Program-made: the position numbers and the translations under genes
Shown: positions 50,682-61,753 of the stretch, piece after piece
Layout of the letters: each line of letters starts with the position of its first letter
How positions within the stretch are numbered: position 1 is the stretch's first letter
Notes under the pieces: model-generated
What the model saw: the letters and a program-made list of their open reading frames with translations, nothing else
The model's database searches: none
What the model was told of the DNA's origin: nothing
Source of the DNA: Agarophyton chilense
Lineage: Eukaryota; Rhodophyta; Florideophyceae; Gracilariales; Gracilariaceae
Length of the DNA: 64,000 bases
Reading direction: 5' to 3'
Assembly (NCBI GenBank): GCA_030374765.1
Contig: JARGXX010000100.1
Span: 248,001-312,000 of the forward strand

Positions 50682-52576
50682 CAAAAAGTAATTCCCGGAC
50701 AGGAGCAAGAAAACGGATATTTAGGAGAGCTCCATGTAGTGATGACAATGAAACGACTACTAATAATATAGTTTTCATTACTGAAAATATCGTTGCCGCA
50801 TCTGGTGATCACCGGTATTTTGTAAGAACTTCATTACACATTGCAGCAGTGATCACCTACTTGGTCACTTCCTTCAAGAGATATCTCATCATTTGAAACA
50901 TCTTCGGACATTGGGGTGCTCCGAGTTTGTTTCAACCAACTCAAATATATGTCAAAAACCACAACCCCGAATCGTGTACGGAAGCGACTTCGGACACACC
51001 CCAGACAGAATCTACGGAATACTCAAGTCTAATAGGATACGTACAACCAAACGTGTCAGATATCTTTAATATGAATATCCTGCCTTGTACCTGAGTGGTG
51101 GCTCACCATCTCTTTCAAAATCACACATATCCAACTAGACTCTTCTTGATCCTTTTATTGAGCACAAATTTCAGCTACGATGATGAAAATATTGCTTTAT
51201 TTCGCCTACATTTTCTCCCAATACATCCATCACGGCCGGCGTTGGTGAACTTGCACACAATCGGGAAAACTAAACAACGTACGATCACAATCTGCGCGAT
51301 TATGCCTCCAATCTTGAATCTCACGTGTTATATACGGTACTTTCACTTCTCGAAGAAATGGGCACTTCTGACGTATCCAATTCGCGTCAATTACAGTTCT
51401 AACTAGAACATGGGCATTAGATTGCAATCCGTATTGTGATTGAAATGAGTAGCATGCTTGGAACCTACAAAAATGCCACATTAAACTTTGTTCAGCTTAT
51501 ATCCTTCGGCTTCATTTTTCGTCTGAAACGATATCACTGTGGAAAATCATAACTTTTAAAAACACGATTGGTTGCTTGAAGAAACTTTCAACCTTTGTCC
51601 CGTGAGAGCAGTTATTACGACTCATTATAAAACTTTGAAATATATTGTATAGTGCTGGTTCTTGCCACTGCTATGCAATGGGATCGTCAACATATCGATA
51701 TTGAAGGTGTCTTCTACATACCAGCATGCCTGCCAAACCTCCTGTTTGGATGAAATACCCTCGAATCAAAGATACAGTTGAAGTAGAATAACGTGTTGTA
51801 ACACAGAAGGCTAGGAAAGAGTGTGGCCGTCCTCCTCCAGATAGGGAGACTCGATCGGCTCGGCCTTTATAGTCCCTTCCCCGCCCGAAACGCTGTAGTG
51901 CGACTCTGGCTGGACCTTGTGGTTCCAGTCGAGCGCCCAGCGTGTCATGGCTTGTATTGCTTCGCCGTGAAACGTCGTCCGTCGTCGTGGCGTAGCGATG
52001 CGACGACGTGCGGCGTCGTGGCTTAGCGAAGCGACACCGTGCGGCGCCGTGCGCACACTATGTACATGTTAAAAAATATCTATAAAGTAGTTATCAGAAA
52101 GAAGTATACGAAGTCAATTAGGATCTTCAAGTCTTTATTGCTCTTCTGTTTGTTCCCATAGGCAAGTAAAGGCAATGTGCGCACACCTTCTTATGGAGTC
52201 AATGCAGTCCTCACGCTGGGCGCTTCCTAGATAATCAGACCATCCGTCCATAGTCAGAGCTGACAAAACTCTTTATGACAACTATTAAATAACTACTCTA
52301 TCGTTTCTAATCATACTAATAAACTGGCACAATACGTGTGGTCAATATCTTCTCAGGCATTTGCATTAAATGTTGCATTCTATATTACAACTGACAGAGT
52401 ACGCGTTCTGTGTTCACGCAGGTTTGTTGAATATAAAGAAAAGACAGTTGACCTCGTTATGTCAGTCAGCTGTCCATAACGATCATGGTCTTGTTTTCAC
52501 TTGACTAACCTTTTTCAGATGTATAAGTAATTGCTGAGTTTCGTGATCAAAACCGTTTTGTTCATAAACTAGGCTT
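50682..52576. other. A/T-rich stretch without recognised gene
   Basis: Short ORFs only (103 codons at 51095, no convincing ATG context or motif). Contains a 31 bp tandem duplication at 51984-52045 in a locally G/C-rich patch (51800-52060). Confidence 0.5.
51984..52045. repeat. Tandem repeat, 2 x 31 bp
   Basis: GTCGTGGCGTAGCGATGCGA... at 51984-52014 and GTCGTGGCTTAGCGAAGCGA... at 52015-52045, about 85 percent identical; each has an internal inverted repeat (TAGCGATGCGA type). Confidence 0.8.
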
Positions 52577-53071
52577 TTATTGTCGAGGACATCTGTTCTT
52601 ATCGTGCCTCTTTAAGTGTGACTTTTGTGTAAAAGTCTTGGAACATCCTTCACAAGTAAAGATAGGCCTGTTCTGCGGGTCGTGCGTTGAAATTTGTTGC
52701 TATAGGTTAGGCTTTCTGCTGAACTTCTTGCCGCACCAAATACACGCAAATTTACAGGCGGGATCATGAATGTCTATGTGTCTATCCAACGATCTTTTTT
52801 CCAAGAAGGATTTGTCGCACTTTGCACACGGATAGCGTGGTCTGGTGGGGTTGTGAATAGCCTTGTGACTTATTAAAGCTGCTTTCCTCGCACATTGGAG
52901 ACCACATATGTCACAATGGTATCTGCGTGAATCAGCTGCACCATGGCTGGTCCCTGCCTCGCGACTTCGAAGGGTTTCCTCAGCGCTTTCCCCTTCCGTG
53001 CCTCTCCTCGAGTCCGCACAGCTGCTGGCACCGGCGCCGGGTGCGCTTGGAATGCCTGACAGTTGCGGCAA
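52577..53071 (-). pseudogene. C2H2 zinc-finger gene with in-frame TAG and no ATG
   Basis: Four C2H2 fingers in one minus-strand frame: YHCDICGLQCARKAALISHKAIH, YPCAKCDKSFLEKRSLDRHIDIH, FACIWCGKKFSRKPNL(stop)QQISTH, FTCEGCSKTFTQKSHLKRH, the last ending HDKNRCPRQ before TAA at 52577. The TAG at 52700-52702 interrupts the third finger; the following frame is intact to the end. No ATG lies between the upstream stop (about 53085) and the first finger. The linkers IHNPTRPRY, IHDPACKF and THDPQNRPIF are longer than the TGEKP linker of animal fingers and define the family. Decay seems recent. Readthrough of TAG, or a lost or unseen first exon, is the alternative. Confidence 0.75.
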
Positions 53072-53858
53072 TGTCTCCCGGTGCTAATGGGTCCCGTTTC
53101 TAGCTAGTACAAATATATGAATTGTTGGTCGCTTGGCTGACTATGGTGCAAGATAGAAGAATATTCCAACAGCAATTGCATGACCAGAAGATATCTAGTT
53201 TAATAAATGATCCAAGTGGCATAAAAATAGATTTCGTGAGCTCCCATTACACGAATTTTATTGATTGTCGACTTTTGCCAAACAACACAAGATTGTTGGC
53301 TTTTTTTCAACGGGTAGTGAAGGCTTTTCTTTTTTTTTCTAATTGATGAGAACTAAGCTACATCCCCAATTTAAGTTCAATACCCAGTTGAGTAGACTAG
53401 GTGATCACTGCTGACTTGCTTGAAATGCAAATGGCCAGGAACTTTCTCTCAAAGCTCTAAACACTGCAACCAAGGTTTTTTTGGGGGAAAAATTTTTGGT
53501 GAGAATAAGAACTACAATATTGGGCACCTCTCTTCGCCTCTAACAAGGATTGAAATGTCTTCTACTAGCATTGATTTTGTTATATTTGTCACATGTGGGA
53601 AAAAGAGTGCCAAATACATTATTAAGAATATGAAAAAACAGACGAGAGATATACGTTCGATTCAACTAGAATGAGAGTTCAGATGATTGTAGCAGTAAAA
53701 CGATTATTTTGTAACTCGAGTTTTCAATATCGAAACAGATAAATGATAAGGACTTGGACGGCGACATCATCAGAAGCGTGTGAAAACCGCAAAAGAAGCA
53801 CAAGTTCAATCTGTAGAAACAATCGCAAGAACTCACTTGCATCTGTCTCGCAAACACA
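53072..53858. other. Stretch between zinc-finger genes
   Basis: Short A/T-rich ORFs (74 codons at 53122, 84 at 53420, both plus) without motif. Likely holds the promoter of the 53.9 kb gene; no clear TATA box. Confidence 0.4.
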
Positions 53859-54929
53859 ATGAACGGACACTCGAGTTCTTCTGGCAGTGCGGGAGGCGGA
53901 AACAACCCCAATAGAAACAATGCTGTGAACAAGATGGAAGTCGAGTATCTCCTTACTGGCATGAAGAGAAGAAGACGAAATGAGAACGAAAGATCAGCTT
54001 CTGCGGAAGTTCGCCCGCCGCGAAGAGTAGAAAGGGATCCCGGAAGGATAGACATTCGAGAACTACTCAACACTCCACCCGACCGGTCGCCGGACAGAGC
54101 GCCAAACAGACCTGGGTCATCATCTCGACAGAAAGCAGGTCTTCATGCGAACGCTCCGTTTGGGAACGAGCTACCGAGCAGGGTCAGATCGGTGCAGGAT
54201 CTGCTTAATTCTTCACCTGGATCTCCGCCAGAAGATCAGCCGCCCGGAATCACAACAAGACAACATGCTGTCAGATCCGTGCGCGATCTCCTTAACTCCC
54301 CTTCCGGATCAGGCTCACTGGGTCCCAGAACCAGACTTCTCGCACCTTCTCAGCACGCGGTAAGTCGTGGGAGAAATGAAGAGAACAGCAGACCCAGGGT
54401 GGCGCCCAGCAGGGGTGAGCCCTCGGTCCGAATGAATATCTCTGATGACGAAATTACACCTGCACCTGCGGCCAGCAGTTCACAAGGCGCTGCTGCACCA
54501 AGTGCTCAACCAGGACCTTCCACGAGTGGGGCGCAGGCCTCCCGCTTTCGTGGGTATAGGAAATGCGCAAAATGCAAACAAATGTGCAAAGATATAGAAA
54601 AGCACGGTCTCAAGTGCACGTTGCTGCGATGCGATGCGGAGGGCTGCAAGTTTACATCTTATAACCGGTCAAATCTGTATCGGCATTTTCAATCCCATTT
54701 GCATGAGTCGCAGCGCAAGTACGCCTGTCATTTTTGCATGAGAAGGTTTGTTTTGGGTTCCCATTTGCGCGAGCACCAAAGGATTTGCGATGGACAAACA
54801 AGATGGGAACGAATTAGTCGGAAGCACGGGGATCGCGCACTGGAGGAACTTCGGCGACGAGACGAAATAAACAGAAGAGTGCGGGAGCGCAACAAAGCAC
54901 GCAAAAATCAGGACGGCGTTAGCAAATAG
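53859..54929 (+). CDS. C2H2 zinc-finger protein, cluster member 2, with repeated LLN motifs
   Basis: A 356-residue protein from ATG 53859. Residues 1-230 are disordered, rich in Ser, Pro and Arg, with a basic KRRRRNENER run (about 36-45, possible nuclear signal). A short motif occurs three times in this region: IDIRELLNTPP, RSVQDLLNSSP, RSVRDLLNSPS (consensus [IV]-[RQ]-[DE]-LLN-[ST]). Fingers follow near 235-315: YRKCAKCKQMCKDIEKHGLKC, a degenerate C-x2-C...H-x3-C unit; LRCDAEGCKFTSYNRSNLYRHFQSH; and YACHFCMRRFVLGSHLREHQRIC. The C-terminus is a charged helix (LEELRRRDEINRRVRERNKARK). A nuclear DNA-binding regulator is likely, and the LLN motifs are candidate docking sites for a partner. Same layout as the protein at 48846. 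Confidence 0.85.
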   Translation: MNGHSSSSGSAGGGNNPNRNNAVNKMEVEYLLTGMKRRRRNENERSASAEVRPPRRVERDPGRIDIRELLNTPPDRSPDRAPNRPGSSSRQKAGLHANAPFGNELPSRVRSVQDLLNSSPGSPPEDQPPGITTRQHAVRSVRDLLNSPSGSGSLGPRTRLLAPSQHAVSRGRNEENSRPRVAPSRGEPSVRMNISDDEITPAPAASSSQGAAAPSAQPGPSTSGAQASRFRGYRKCAKCKQMCKDIEKHGLKCTLLRCDAEGCKFTSYNRSNLYRHFQSHLHESQRKYACHFCMRRFVLGSHLREHQRICDGQTRWERISRKHGDRALEELRRRDEINRRVRERNKARKNQDGVSK

Positions 54930-55136
54930 ATAGTATGACTGTTTCCCAGAGTTTCGAACAAGCAAGTAAACTCATATACCTTTCAGATGTTTCCCCGTCA
55001 TTAGGAGAGTCCATCCCTTCTCTAATAGCAAGAGCGGGTTCTAGAGATGGAATTTCTCCTCAAAGAGAGACGGTGAGCCTCATAGCAATAGAAAAATTTC
55101 TGAGGCATGACAGTCACTGGATCTGAAAAACCGTAA
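54930..55136 (+). other. Start of Copia-like remnant or short spacer
   Basis: A 63-codon frame at 54935-55126 gives MTVSQSFEQASKLIYLSDVSPSLGESIPSL; no motif recognised. Confidence 0.3.
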
Positions 55137-56870
55137 AAAACTTGACACAAAGCTTTATTCTAGTCAAATCAGAACCCTACAAGATATCGGCATATATTAT
55201 ACTTGGAAAGCGAACCCATCCTCTCTCAAGTTTGCCGCTCAGTCCATACTCGAAGAGCTTCGCGAAACTCTTGGAAACGGACCGTTGACTGAATACAAGC
55301 TACAGACTGCCCCTCGATGGCTCTTGGACGACGCAATCGCAAAAGAAAAGAAGGCGTATCGAGACAAAAAAGCTTATAAGCCTGTTTCAGTTCGTTCTCT
55401 TCCCGAGACGCAAACCTAATCTCGTCTCACCACTTCTTCGTCATCAAAAATGACGATGAAAGCTGCACACTCAAGCTGAAATGCCGTCTTGTACCGCATG
55501 GGAACAAGGATAGGGACAAAATGGTTCTTCGCTCGGTCTCTGCCACGGCACAGTTCCCCACGATTCGGCTTCTATTCTCAATTGCCGTGTTGCTTCACTT
55601 CTGCATTACGGCCATTGACATAAGTCGGCATACCTCTAAGCATGTTCCATCAATCGCGACATATGCATGAGACCCCTGCGTGGCTGGACCGAGCCGTTAC
55701 ACGAAATCTGGAAGACATTAGTTCCAGCATACGGTCTAGGGTATTCTGGAAGGTTATGGCAGCTCTGCGTGGAGCATTGGCTACTTAACCACGGATTCGT
55801 CACCGCCCTCGGCCTTTCGCAGCTCTTCCTACTGTGGAGAAACGAAATTCTTGTCCATATACTGGCAAAGATTGGGGACAATATGCTATTTGCCGGACCC
55901 TAGGAAGCACTGAATACCTTCTATAATTCTATAGCAGCAGAATTTGACGATGGACGATTCTCTTGGGCGAAAGATGTAGTATTGAACCGCATGTTTATCT
56001 CTCATCGACCAAATTATTCTATTACAGTGTCCATGAAAAACTTTATGGACCAAGTGTACCCAATGGATTTGTTCTCGGCTCGTCAGAAGCAGGATAACTC
56101 CCAGTGCACAGAAACTGAACCTAGCACTTTTCAAAATCCCACAGGGAACATCAACTTTATTTGAAAGGGGTTTCTACCCCAGGCCTCGCTTTTTGCGAGT
56201 AAATTGCAACAAAAAGTGTCTAGCTTGAAGTTCAGCAGCCTTCGGTTGTCGAACAGCGCCTTGAGACACCTGAACAGTCTCACTCCCTTTGTTCTCTACA
56301 AAAATCTGCAGGTGAAGATCTTGAATACGTCGCTCATCGAAATGATAAGTTTCCGTGACGCGGCCACCGAAACCAACTAGTATGGGTAATCAGGGCTTGT
56401 TTCCGGCCTACAGCTGCGTTAGCAGAAGGAAATTATATTTCATGTCATCGACTGGCACTCATCGAAACAATCATGTATGTCCTACTCTTTCGCTGGAGCC
56501 GAGATTTTTAGCAGATGCTCTTGCTACAGATCGGGCAATTCATTTATCTCAGACCATTCCATATTTTTTTCGTCAATATGGCTCGACAAACCCACCGTAT
56601 CTGACTTTACTGGTGGAATCCTTCGGACTTTACTCAACGATATCTACTCTACATGAACAAAAACACTACAGATTGAGGTCAACTGTTTCGCGCCTACGCG
56701 ACTTATTTGAAGCCCTTTAGTTGCAGCCGTTCTTATGGATATTTGGATCGTCAAATATCGCCGATAGTTTAACAAAAATCAACCCACGTGGCTTCAGGAC
56801 ACTCAACTCTATAATTACTACTGGTTTGATACCGGTTAAGCTACTATTACATGTGACAGCTGCCTAAAGC
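55137..56870 (+). pseudogene. Copia-1-like RT/RNase H remnant
   Basis: Broken plus-strand translation parallels Copia-1 Pol: LKCRLVPHGNKDRDK (near 55480-55520; Copia-1 has MKARIVPHGNHDDEK), a region up to FCITAIDISRH, then WKTLVPAYGLGYSGRLWQLCVEHWLLNHGFVTALGLSQLFLLW (55710-55840; Copia-1 has WKLLKLPYGIADAGRKWQ and LGLSQLFIQ), ILAKIGDNMLFAGP in place of VAKVTDDFLLSG, and LYSTISTLHEQKHYRLRSTVSRLRDLF (56630-56715), an RNase H end. Many stops and frameshifts. No LTRs recognised. It shows that the Copia-1 lineage has been present for long in this genome. Confidence 0.75.
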
Positions 56871-57420
56871 CGTCGCCTTCTGCAATAATATTTGCGACTT
56901 ATTCTATACTAAAATTGTCGTGAATAAGTCGTTCTTCAAAAAATGGATTGAACGTTGGTAATTCTTAAGACACGTGATTGCCCATCGCTGCGCGGTTCTC
57001 GCGATTTCGGAAGATTTTGTCATCGTTACGAAGGTGGGTAATTACATCCTAACAGGGCATTCCCTTCCCTACAATTAAGTAGCTCGATACACTTTTCGGT
57101 GGTCAGCCTTCGTAAAGGTCATTTTGCACCGACGCTAATTTCGCGTCCGCTCTTAGTCGCTTAACGGTCTCATTTCGTCGAGCAGTTTCCGAGGATTGAA
57201 CTCGGATAACTTGCGTCGTATTGAAGAACATCTCCGCTACTCGGCCTAGCTCTTCAACTTCTGCTATCACAACTACCCTCTGGTGTACTTCTACTATTTT
57301 GGCTCGTAAACTACTGCCAACTGGGGGGGTGTTAACTTACGTAACTGACTAGTGAAGATCGCAGAGAGAGTTTACAACGACGAACGTACAATTAAAACCA
57401 AACAACGCTCTCGCCGGTTC
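56871..57420. other. Stretch left of Copia-2
   Basis: No gene recognised; short ORFs only. Contains a poly-G run (GGGGGGG) near 57324. Confidence 0.5.
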
Positions 57421-57545
57421 GCGGCGAGTGCGGGGGAGGGCGAGGGAGGACCAGAGGAGTCTTCGCTCGCTGACATTTCCTCCCTCTCGATTTGCCCAGC
57501 GCGCTGGGACGATGTCCAACCTTCCAATAATTATAACCATGCTTA

Positions 57546-57592
57546 GACGATGCTTACTTGGCCTACCGATCTTACTTGGTTTACCGATAGCA
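57546..57592 (-). repeat. 3' LTR of Copia-2, first 47 bp only
   Basis: Minus strand TGCTATCGGTAAACCAAGTA..., matching 62720-62766. Homology stops at 57546, so the LTR is truncated or interrupted there. Confidence 0.75.
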
Positions 57593-57604
57593 TTCCCCCT
57601 TAGG

Positions 57605-59698
57605 TCAAGGCGTGCAAGAAATGGATGAAATTGAATGGAGCCCCATCATAGCTCTCAGCGTTGCGAGTTTAGATCCATAAACCGGCTTTGTCAGTGGGTC
57701 TGACACGTTGTGCTCGCTAGGGACGAAGTGAAATTCCACCAGTCCTTTCTTCGTGTAATCGCGTACGGCCATTGTCGAAACGTCGATGTGCTTATTCTTG
57801 TCTGTCAGCTGGTCTTCTCTAGTCATGGTTAATGCGCGTGTGTTGTCCCCAAGGATCTCTATGGTGTCTTGGGGTGCGCCCATGTCGTTCATGGCTTTCT
57901 TCAATCACAGAGCTTCACGTGCTGCGTTGCATTCCGCAATGACTTCAGCTTCGGCGGTGCTCAAAGCTACGACGCTCTGTTTCTGTCAGCGCCAAGACAC
58001 CGCTCCACTCCCGAGCAAGAAGACGTAGGCACCAGTTGACTTTCGGTCCGAATGCTTCGGAGCCCAATCGCTGTCACAGTATCCCATCACACTTTGTGTA
58101 CCACTCGTTCCACTTGAGCAATACTGAATACCGTATTCCGTGGTTCCCTTGAGGTATCTCAGCACACACTTTGCCAACTCCCAGTGTGCCTCGGAGTAGG
58201 CGTGCATGAAACGAGACAAGAAAGAAACCGAGAACTGGATGTCAGGGCGTGTGCCATTGGCCAAGTATGACAGAGCTCCCACGAGCTCACGGAAGGGAAC
58301 TTTCGGATTGTTCCCTGGTGGGAGGGTTAGATTGGCAGAGGCTAAAATGGGAGCACCGGATGATTTGCACTCGTTCATCGAGAACTTTTTCAGAATGTCC
58401 TTGACGTACTCTCGCTGAGTAATTGTGGCCATGCGGTTCCGGGTGTCCAAAAGCACTTCAATGCCGAGAAAATGTCTAACTTGGCCGAGATCCCGAACTA
58501 CAAACCTCGGAGAAAGTTTGGAGACCAACCACGAGTGTCCTTCGTTTCCCTTGCAGGCGGTTAGTAGATCATCCACATATACAAGAACGTAGAGTTTTCC
58601 AAACTCGGCTTTCTCGGTCACAAAAAGGCTGGGGTCCGATTTCCCCTTCGTAAAGCCGATGTCTTCAAGAACCTTCGAGAATACCATATAGAATGCTCTT
58701 GCCGCCTGTTTTAAACCATACAGGGATTTGAGCAGCTTCCAGACTGTTCCCGGGGCATTCCCAAATTCTTTCTTGAGTTCATCAGGTAGCTGCGGCGGTT
58801 TCACGTAAATCTCCTCTTCTAAGTCTCCGTAGAGAAACGCAGTCTTAATATGGATGTGCCTTAACTCGAGATTGGCATTGACAGCGTGTGCGACAAGAAT
58901 CCGGAAGGTTGATAGTCGGGAAACTGGTGCGACGACCTCCGAGAAGTTTATGCCGTACTTCTGTTTGAATCCTTTAGCCACGAACCTTGGCTTATATCTC
59001 ATGATCTCGCCCTTTTCGTTGCGCTTTATATCGAATGTCCATAAAGACGGAATGGATTCAGCATGTTCTGGTAACCGTTCCTCGGTAAATACATTTCGCT
59101 CCGTTAGGGACTGCAGTTCTGATTTCATTGCGTCAATCCACTTGGCCCGATCTTTGCCTTCCATGGCCTCGTGAGCGGTGGGTGGTGCAGCACGTGATGT
59201 TTTTGCGATGTGATCTATGGTCAGGAATGCAAGAGCGCTATAACTCGACATCCAAGGCAGCGCGTTTCGTGCCTTCTCGGTTGGCTTTCTTTTACGTCCA
59301 CTCCGTCGTGTTGTCTCTGCCGGGGTTTCGTTTTCACTGATTGTGTGAGGTGCTGACTCCGGTAACTCTTCAGCGATTTCACCGTTTCCTATGTCACTGG
59401 CGGTGTTAAAGTCGGCGTCAATAATGTCTACCAACTCATTGCTGTGCACCTCCTCTTCTGCCTCTCTTGGGTGTTGTTTCTCGCTTTCGTCGAAGCGTAC
59501 GTCATGGGATGTGTATATTCTGTTTCTTTCCGGCACATACACACGGTAGCCTGAGGGTCCGTATCCGACTAGTACCCCATTCCAAACCTTCCCGTCGAAT
59601 TTCGTTCGGCGTTGATTCTGTGGGCGCATGATGTACGCCTTACAGCCGAAGACTGTAGAGCAACACCCAGTCAGGGGATACTTGAAGATGCAACTCAT
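57605..59698 (-). pseudogene. Copia-2 RT and RNase H, long open part with two late stops
   Basis: 57986-59698 is open for 570 codons. It starts in solo-LTR sequence and enters Pol at VFGCKAYIM (near 59640). Linker VYVPERNRIYTSHDVRFDES; RT with KPRFVAKGFKQKYG, HIHIKTAFLYGDLEEEIYVK, SLYGLKQAAR and the canonical YVDDLLTA box (near 58570-58590); connection FSVSFLSRFMHAYSEAHW. RNase H begins at GYCDSDWAPKHSDRKSTGAYVF. Two TGA codons (57986 and about 57905) interrupt RNase H, whose last part, DNTRALTM...NKHIDVSTMAVRD...NVSDPLTKP, runs to 57605. Codon changes at both stops look like single substitutions. RT active-site residues are intact. Confidence 0.9.
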
Positions 59699-60570
59699 AG
59701 AATGAGGATTGAACCCTCCGAGGGATATGATTATGATCCCCTCTCAGGTGTGCTGAGGTGGCACTGTTCTCCGGTTATATTTCGCCTATAAGGGAAAATT
59801 CGGATGGCCCATGGTTGGATTGGCCCCGTGATACACGTGGCTTAATTTTGGCACCGATTTTCCGATATTTTTAGAACGTTGGACTTTTGGGCCCTGGCAG
59901 TGGGATCTCCACGTGTATGGCCCTGAGCAGGTGTGCACTACTGTAGAGTTTACTTAGTGGGCCCTACTTAGGGAGGCGAGATCTGACAGTCCGAGCTCAA
60001 AGTGAATGGGAACCAAGGTTGGTCTTCGATACCTTTAGAGGTTCTTCGTCGCCATCGTTTCGGCCTTACAACCCGGAACGGGCTCTGGTTAGCAACGCCT
60101 GCGTAGGGACACGACTCCACTTGGAGAGTGCCCACGTTTGGGTTCCGTGCAATCACCCCCTTGGGACCGCTCAGACGACCTGCGTGCACGATACCCCGTG
60201 GGGGTTTTGCTTACTTGTTGCGTGCTTTTTGTGTTTCCTTTCGAGGACAGGTTTTCGCCCCTGTATTGGGTTTCTTTTGTTGTTTCGCCCCTTTTCTGGT
60301 TCTCGGGTCCGGAGCCTGTTAGTGCCCTACCCTCGCCCCGTTTTTCCTCTTCGCCGGATTTTCCCCCATTCTTTGGGATACCCATACCCATTCCCGATCC
60401 ACGGTTTGTACCCCTCACCTCCGTCAGTACTGCCGGAATCCCCCGTGGGAGTTACATCCCACACTACGGGTGGAACGGAGGGCTCTGTCTCTGAGTCTGC
60501 CTCCCCCAGGGAGCAAGGCTTCGAACACCTTGAGAGCACTTCCCGTCGCCGGGTTTTGCTCCACAAAGAC
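59649..60570. mobile_element. Solo LTR inserted in Copia-2 (912 bp plus 5 bp duplications)
   Basis: 59654-60565 begins TGTAGAGCAA and ends TTGCTCCACA, so it has the TG...CA form with near-perfect 10 bp inverted ends. It is flanked by AAGAC on both sides (59649-59653 and 60566-60570). Removing it and one AAGAC restores a continuous integrase-to-RT reading (KVF-GCKAY). The family is unknown; no related element elsewhere in the window. Confidence 0.9.
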
Positions 60571-60572
60571 TT

Positions 60573-61740
60573 TCAAGTTGGAAAGATTTGGTCGAGTTTC
60601 CGTGAGAGCCTCGTGTGGTTTTCGGTTCTTGTACTTGGGTGAGTGGACTTTCTGAGACACCGGTTTCGAACGTAATTGGCGGTGCGCAATGCTTCTTCCC
60701 AAAGTTTTTTCGAGTTCTTTAAGTTGGGGTTCCTCTTTTCTAGATCATGCACGGCTGCTCTTGCCATTTGAACGATTGTTCGGTTTAGCCACTCGGCCCT
60801 TCCATTAGACTCTGGTGAATATGGGGCAGTGCCCTCATGCTTTATTTAGCGTCTGGCCAGCTTTGCTTCCACTTCTTTGCTGATGAACTCTCCACCTCTA
60901 TCCGTGCGGATTTTTTGTATCTTTTGCACCTTTTTACCTGTGGTGGCTTCAATGTCAGTGAGGAATTCATCGATGCGGGTTGCGACATGGTTCTTTTTCT
61001 TTAACAGAAGAATCCAAGATGCCCCGGTGGCGTCGTCGAGCGCAGCCAGGTTGTATATGTTTCCTATCAGCGATGGGGGCGATATTTCCTTGATGAGGTC
61101 CATATGCACAAGTTCGAGTGGTGAGTTATGTCGGAATTCGACAGGTTTATGGCTCTTCTTTGTGGCCTTTCCGTGCTCGCACGACTCACAGGCCTGTTCC
61201 TCTGGTTTCTTATTTAGGTCTTCAAGGCCAAGTGCGGCCTCTTCGCGGATCATCTTCTCGGTGATTGGTGAGCTGATGTGGCACATTCGAGAGTGCATTA
61301 GGTTCATATTCATTGTCATCAATGCGTTCGGAGCGTCTCTGTGTCGCAAGCTCTCAATAAATGCAACATTCACGCCCACAGATGATCCGCGCATCACATT
61401 GGTGTTGTCCTTAGCAATAATTATCTCGTCTGTGTATGGGGGTAGAGAGATAAAGTATCCCTTTCTGGTCAGCACGGTTGTTGAAATAAGATTTGTACGT
61501 AGGTTTGGGACGAAGGACACGTTCTGTAACACGATGTCGTGTTGGGCATTGTCTATGATAGATGTTAGCCTGACGTCTCCTTTGCCCTTCACAGCCAAAG
61601 ATGTCTTTTTGTCTGCCGTTCCTACTGACGTTTCACAAGTTGCCGGTTTGAAGTTCTCTAGGATGCTCTTCATTGGCGTCATGTGCTCGCTAGCGCAGCT
61701 GTCTAAAAACCATGTACTTCCGTTCGTGGGACCGCCGAGA
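60573..61740 (-). pseudogene. Copia-2 protease and integrase, broken
   Basis: Protease: FLDSCASEHMTPM (near 61680-61715), where the canonical D-S-G-A has become D-S-C-A. Pre-integrase: SRMCHIS...CESCEHGKATK (near 61180-61290), giving a zinc site. Integrase core: VHMDLIKEI (first Asp, near 61090-61115), RTDRGGEFISKEVE (second Asp, near 60870-60910), then a TAA at 60846-60848, then SPESNGRAEWLNRTI (Glu). Near 60660 the frame shifts, and the sequence reaches NLSNLKVF, where the solo LTR interrupts it at 60570. One stop, one or two frameshifts and the insertion remove function. Confidence 0.9.
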
Positions 61741-61753
61741 AAGTCACTTTACG

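Noticed and set aside
60019..60642. 207-codon plus-strand ORF
   Set aside because: Lies mostly within the solo LTR and runs into antisense integrase; no motif.
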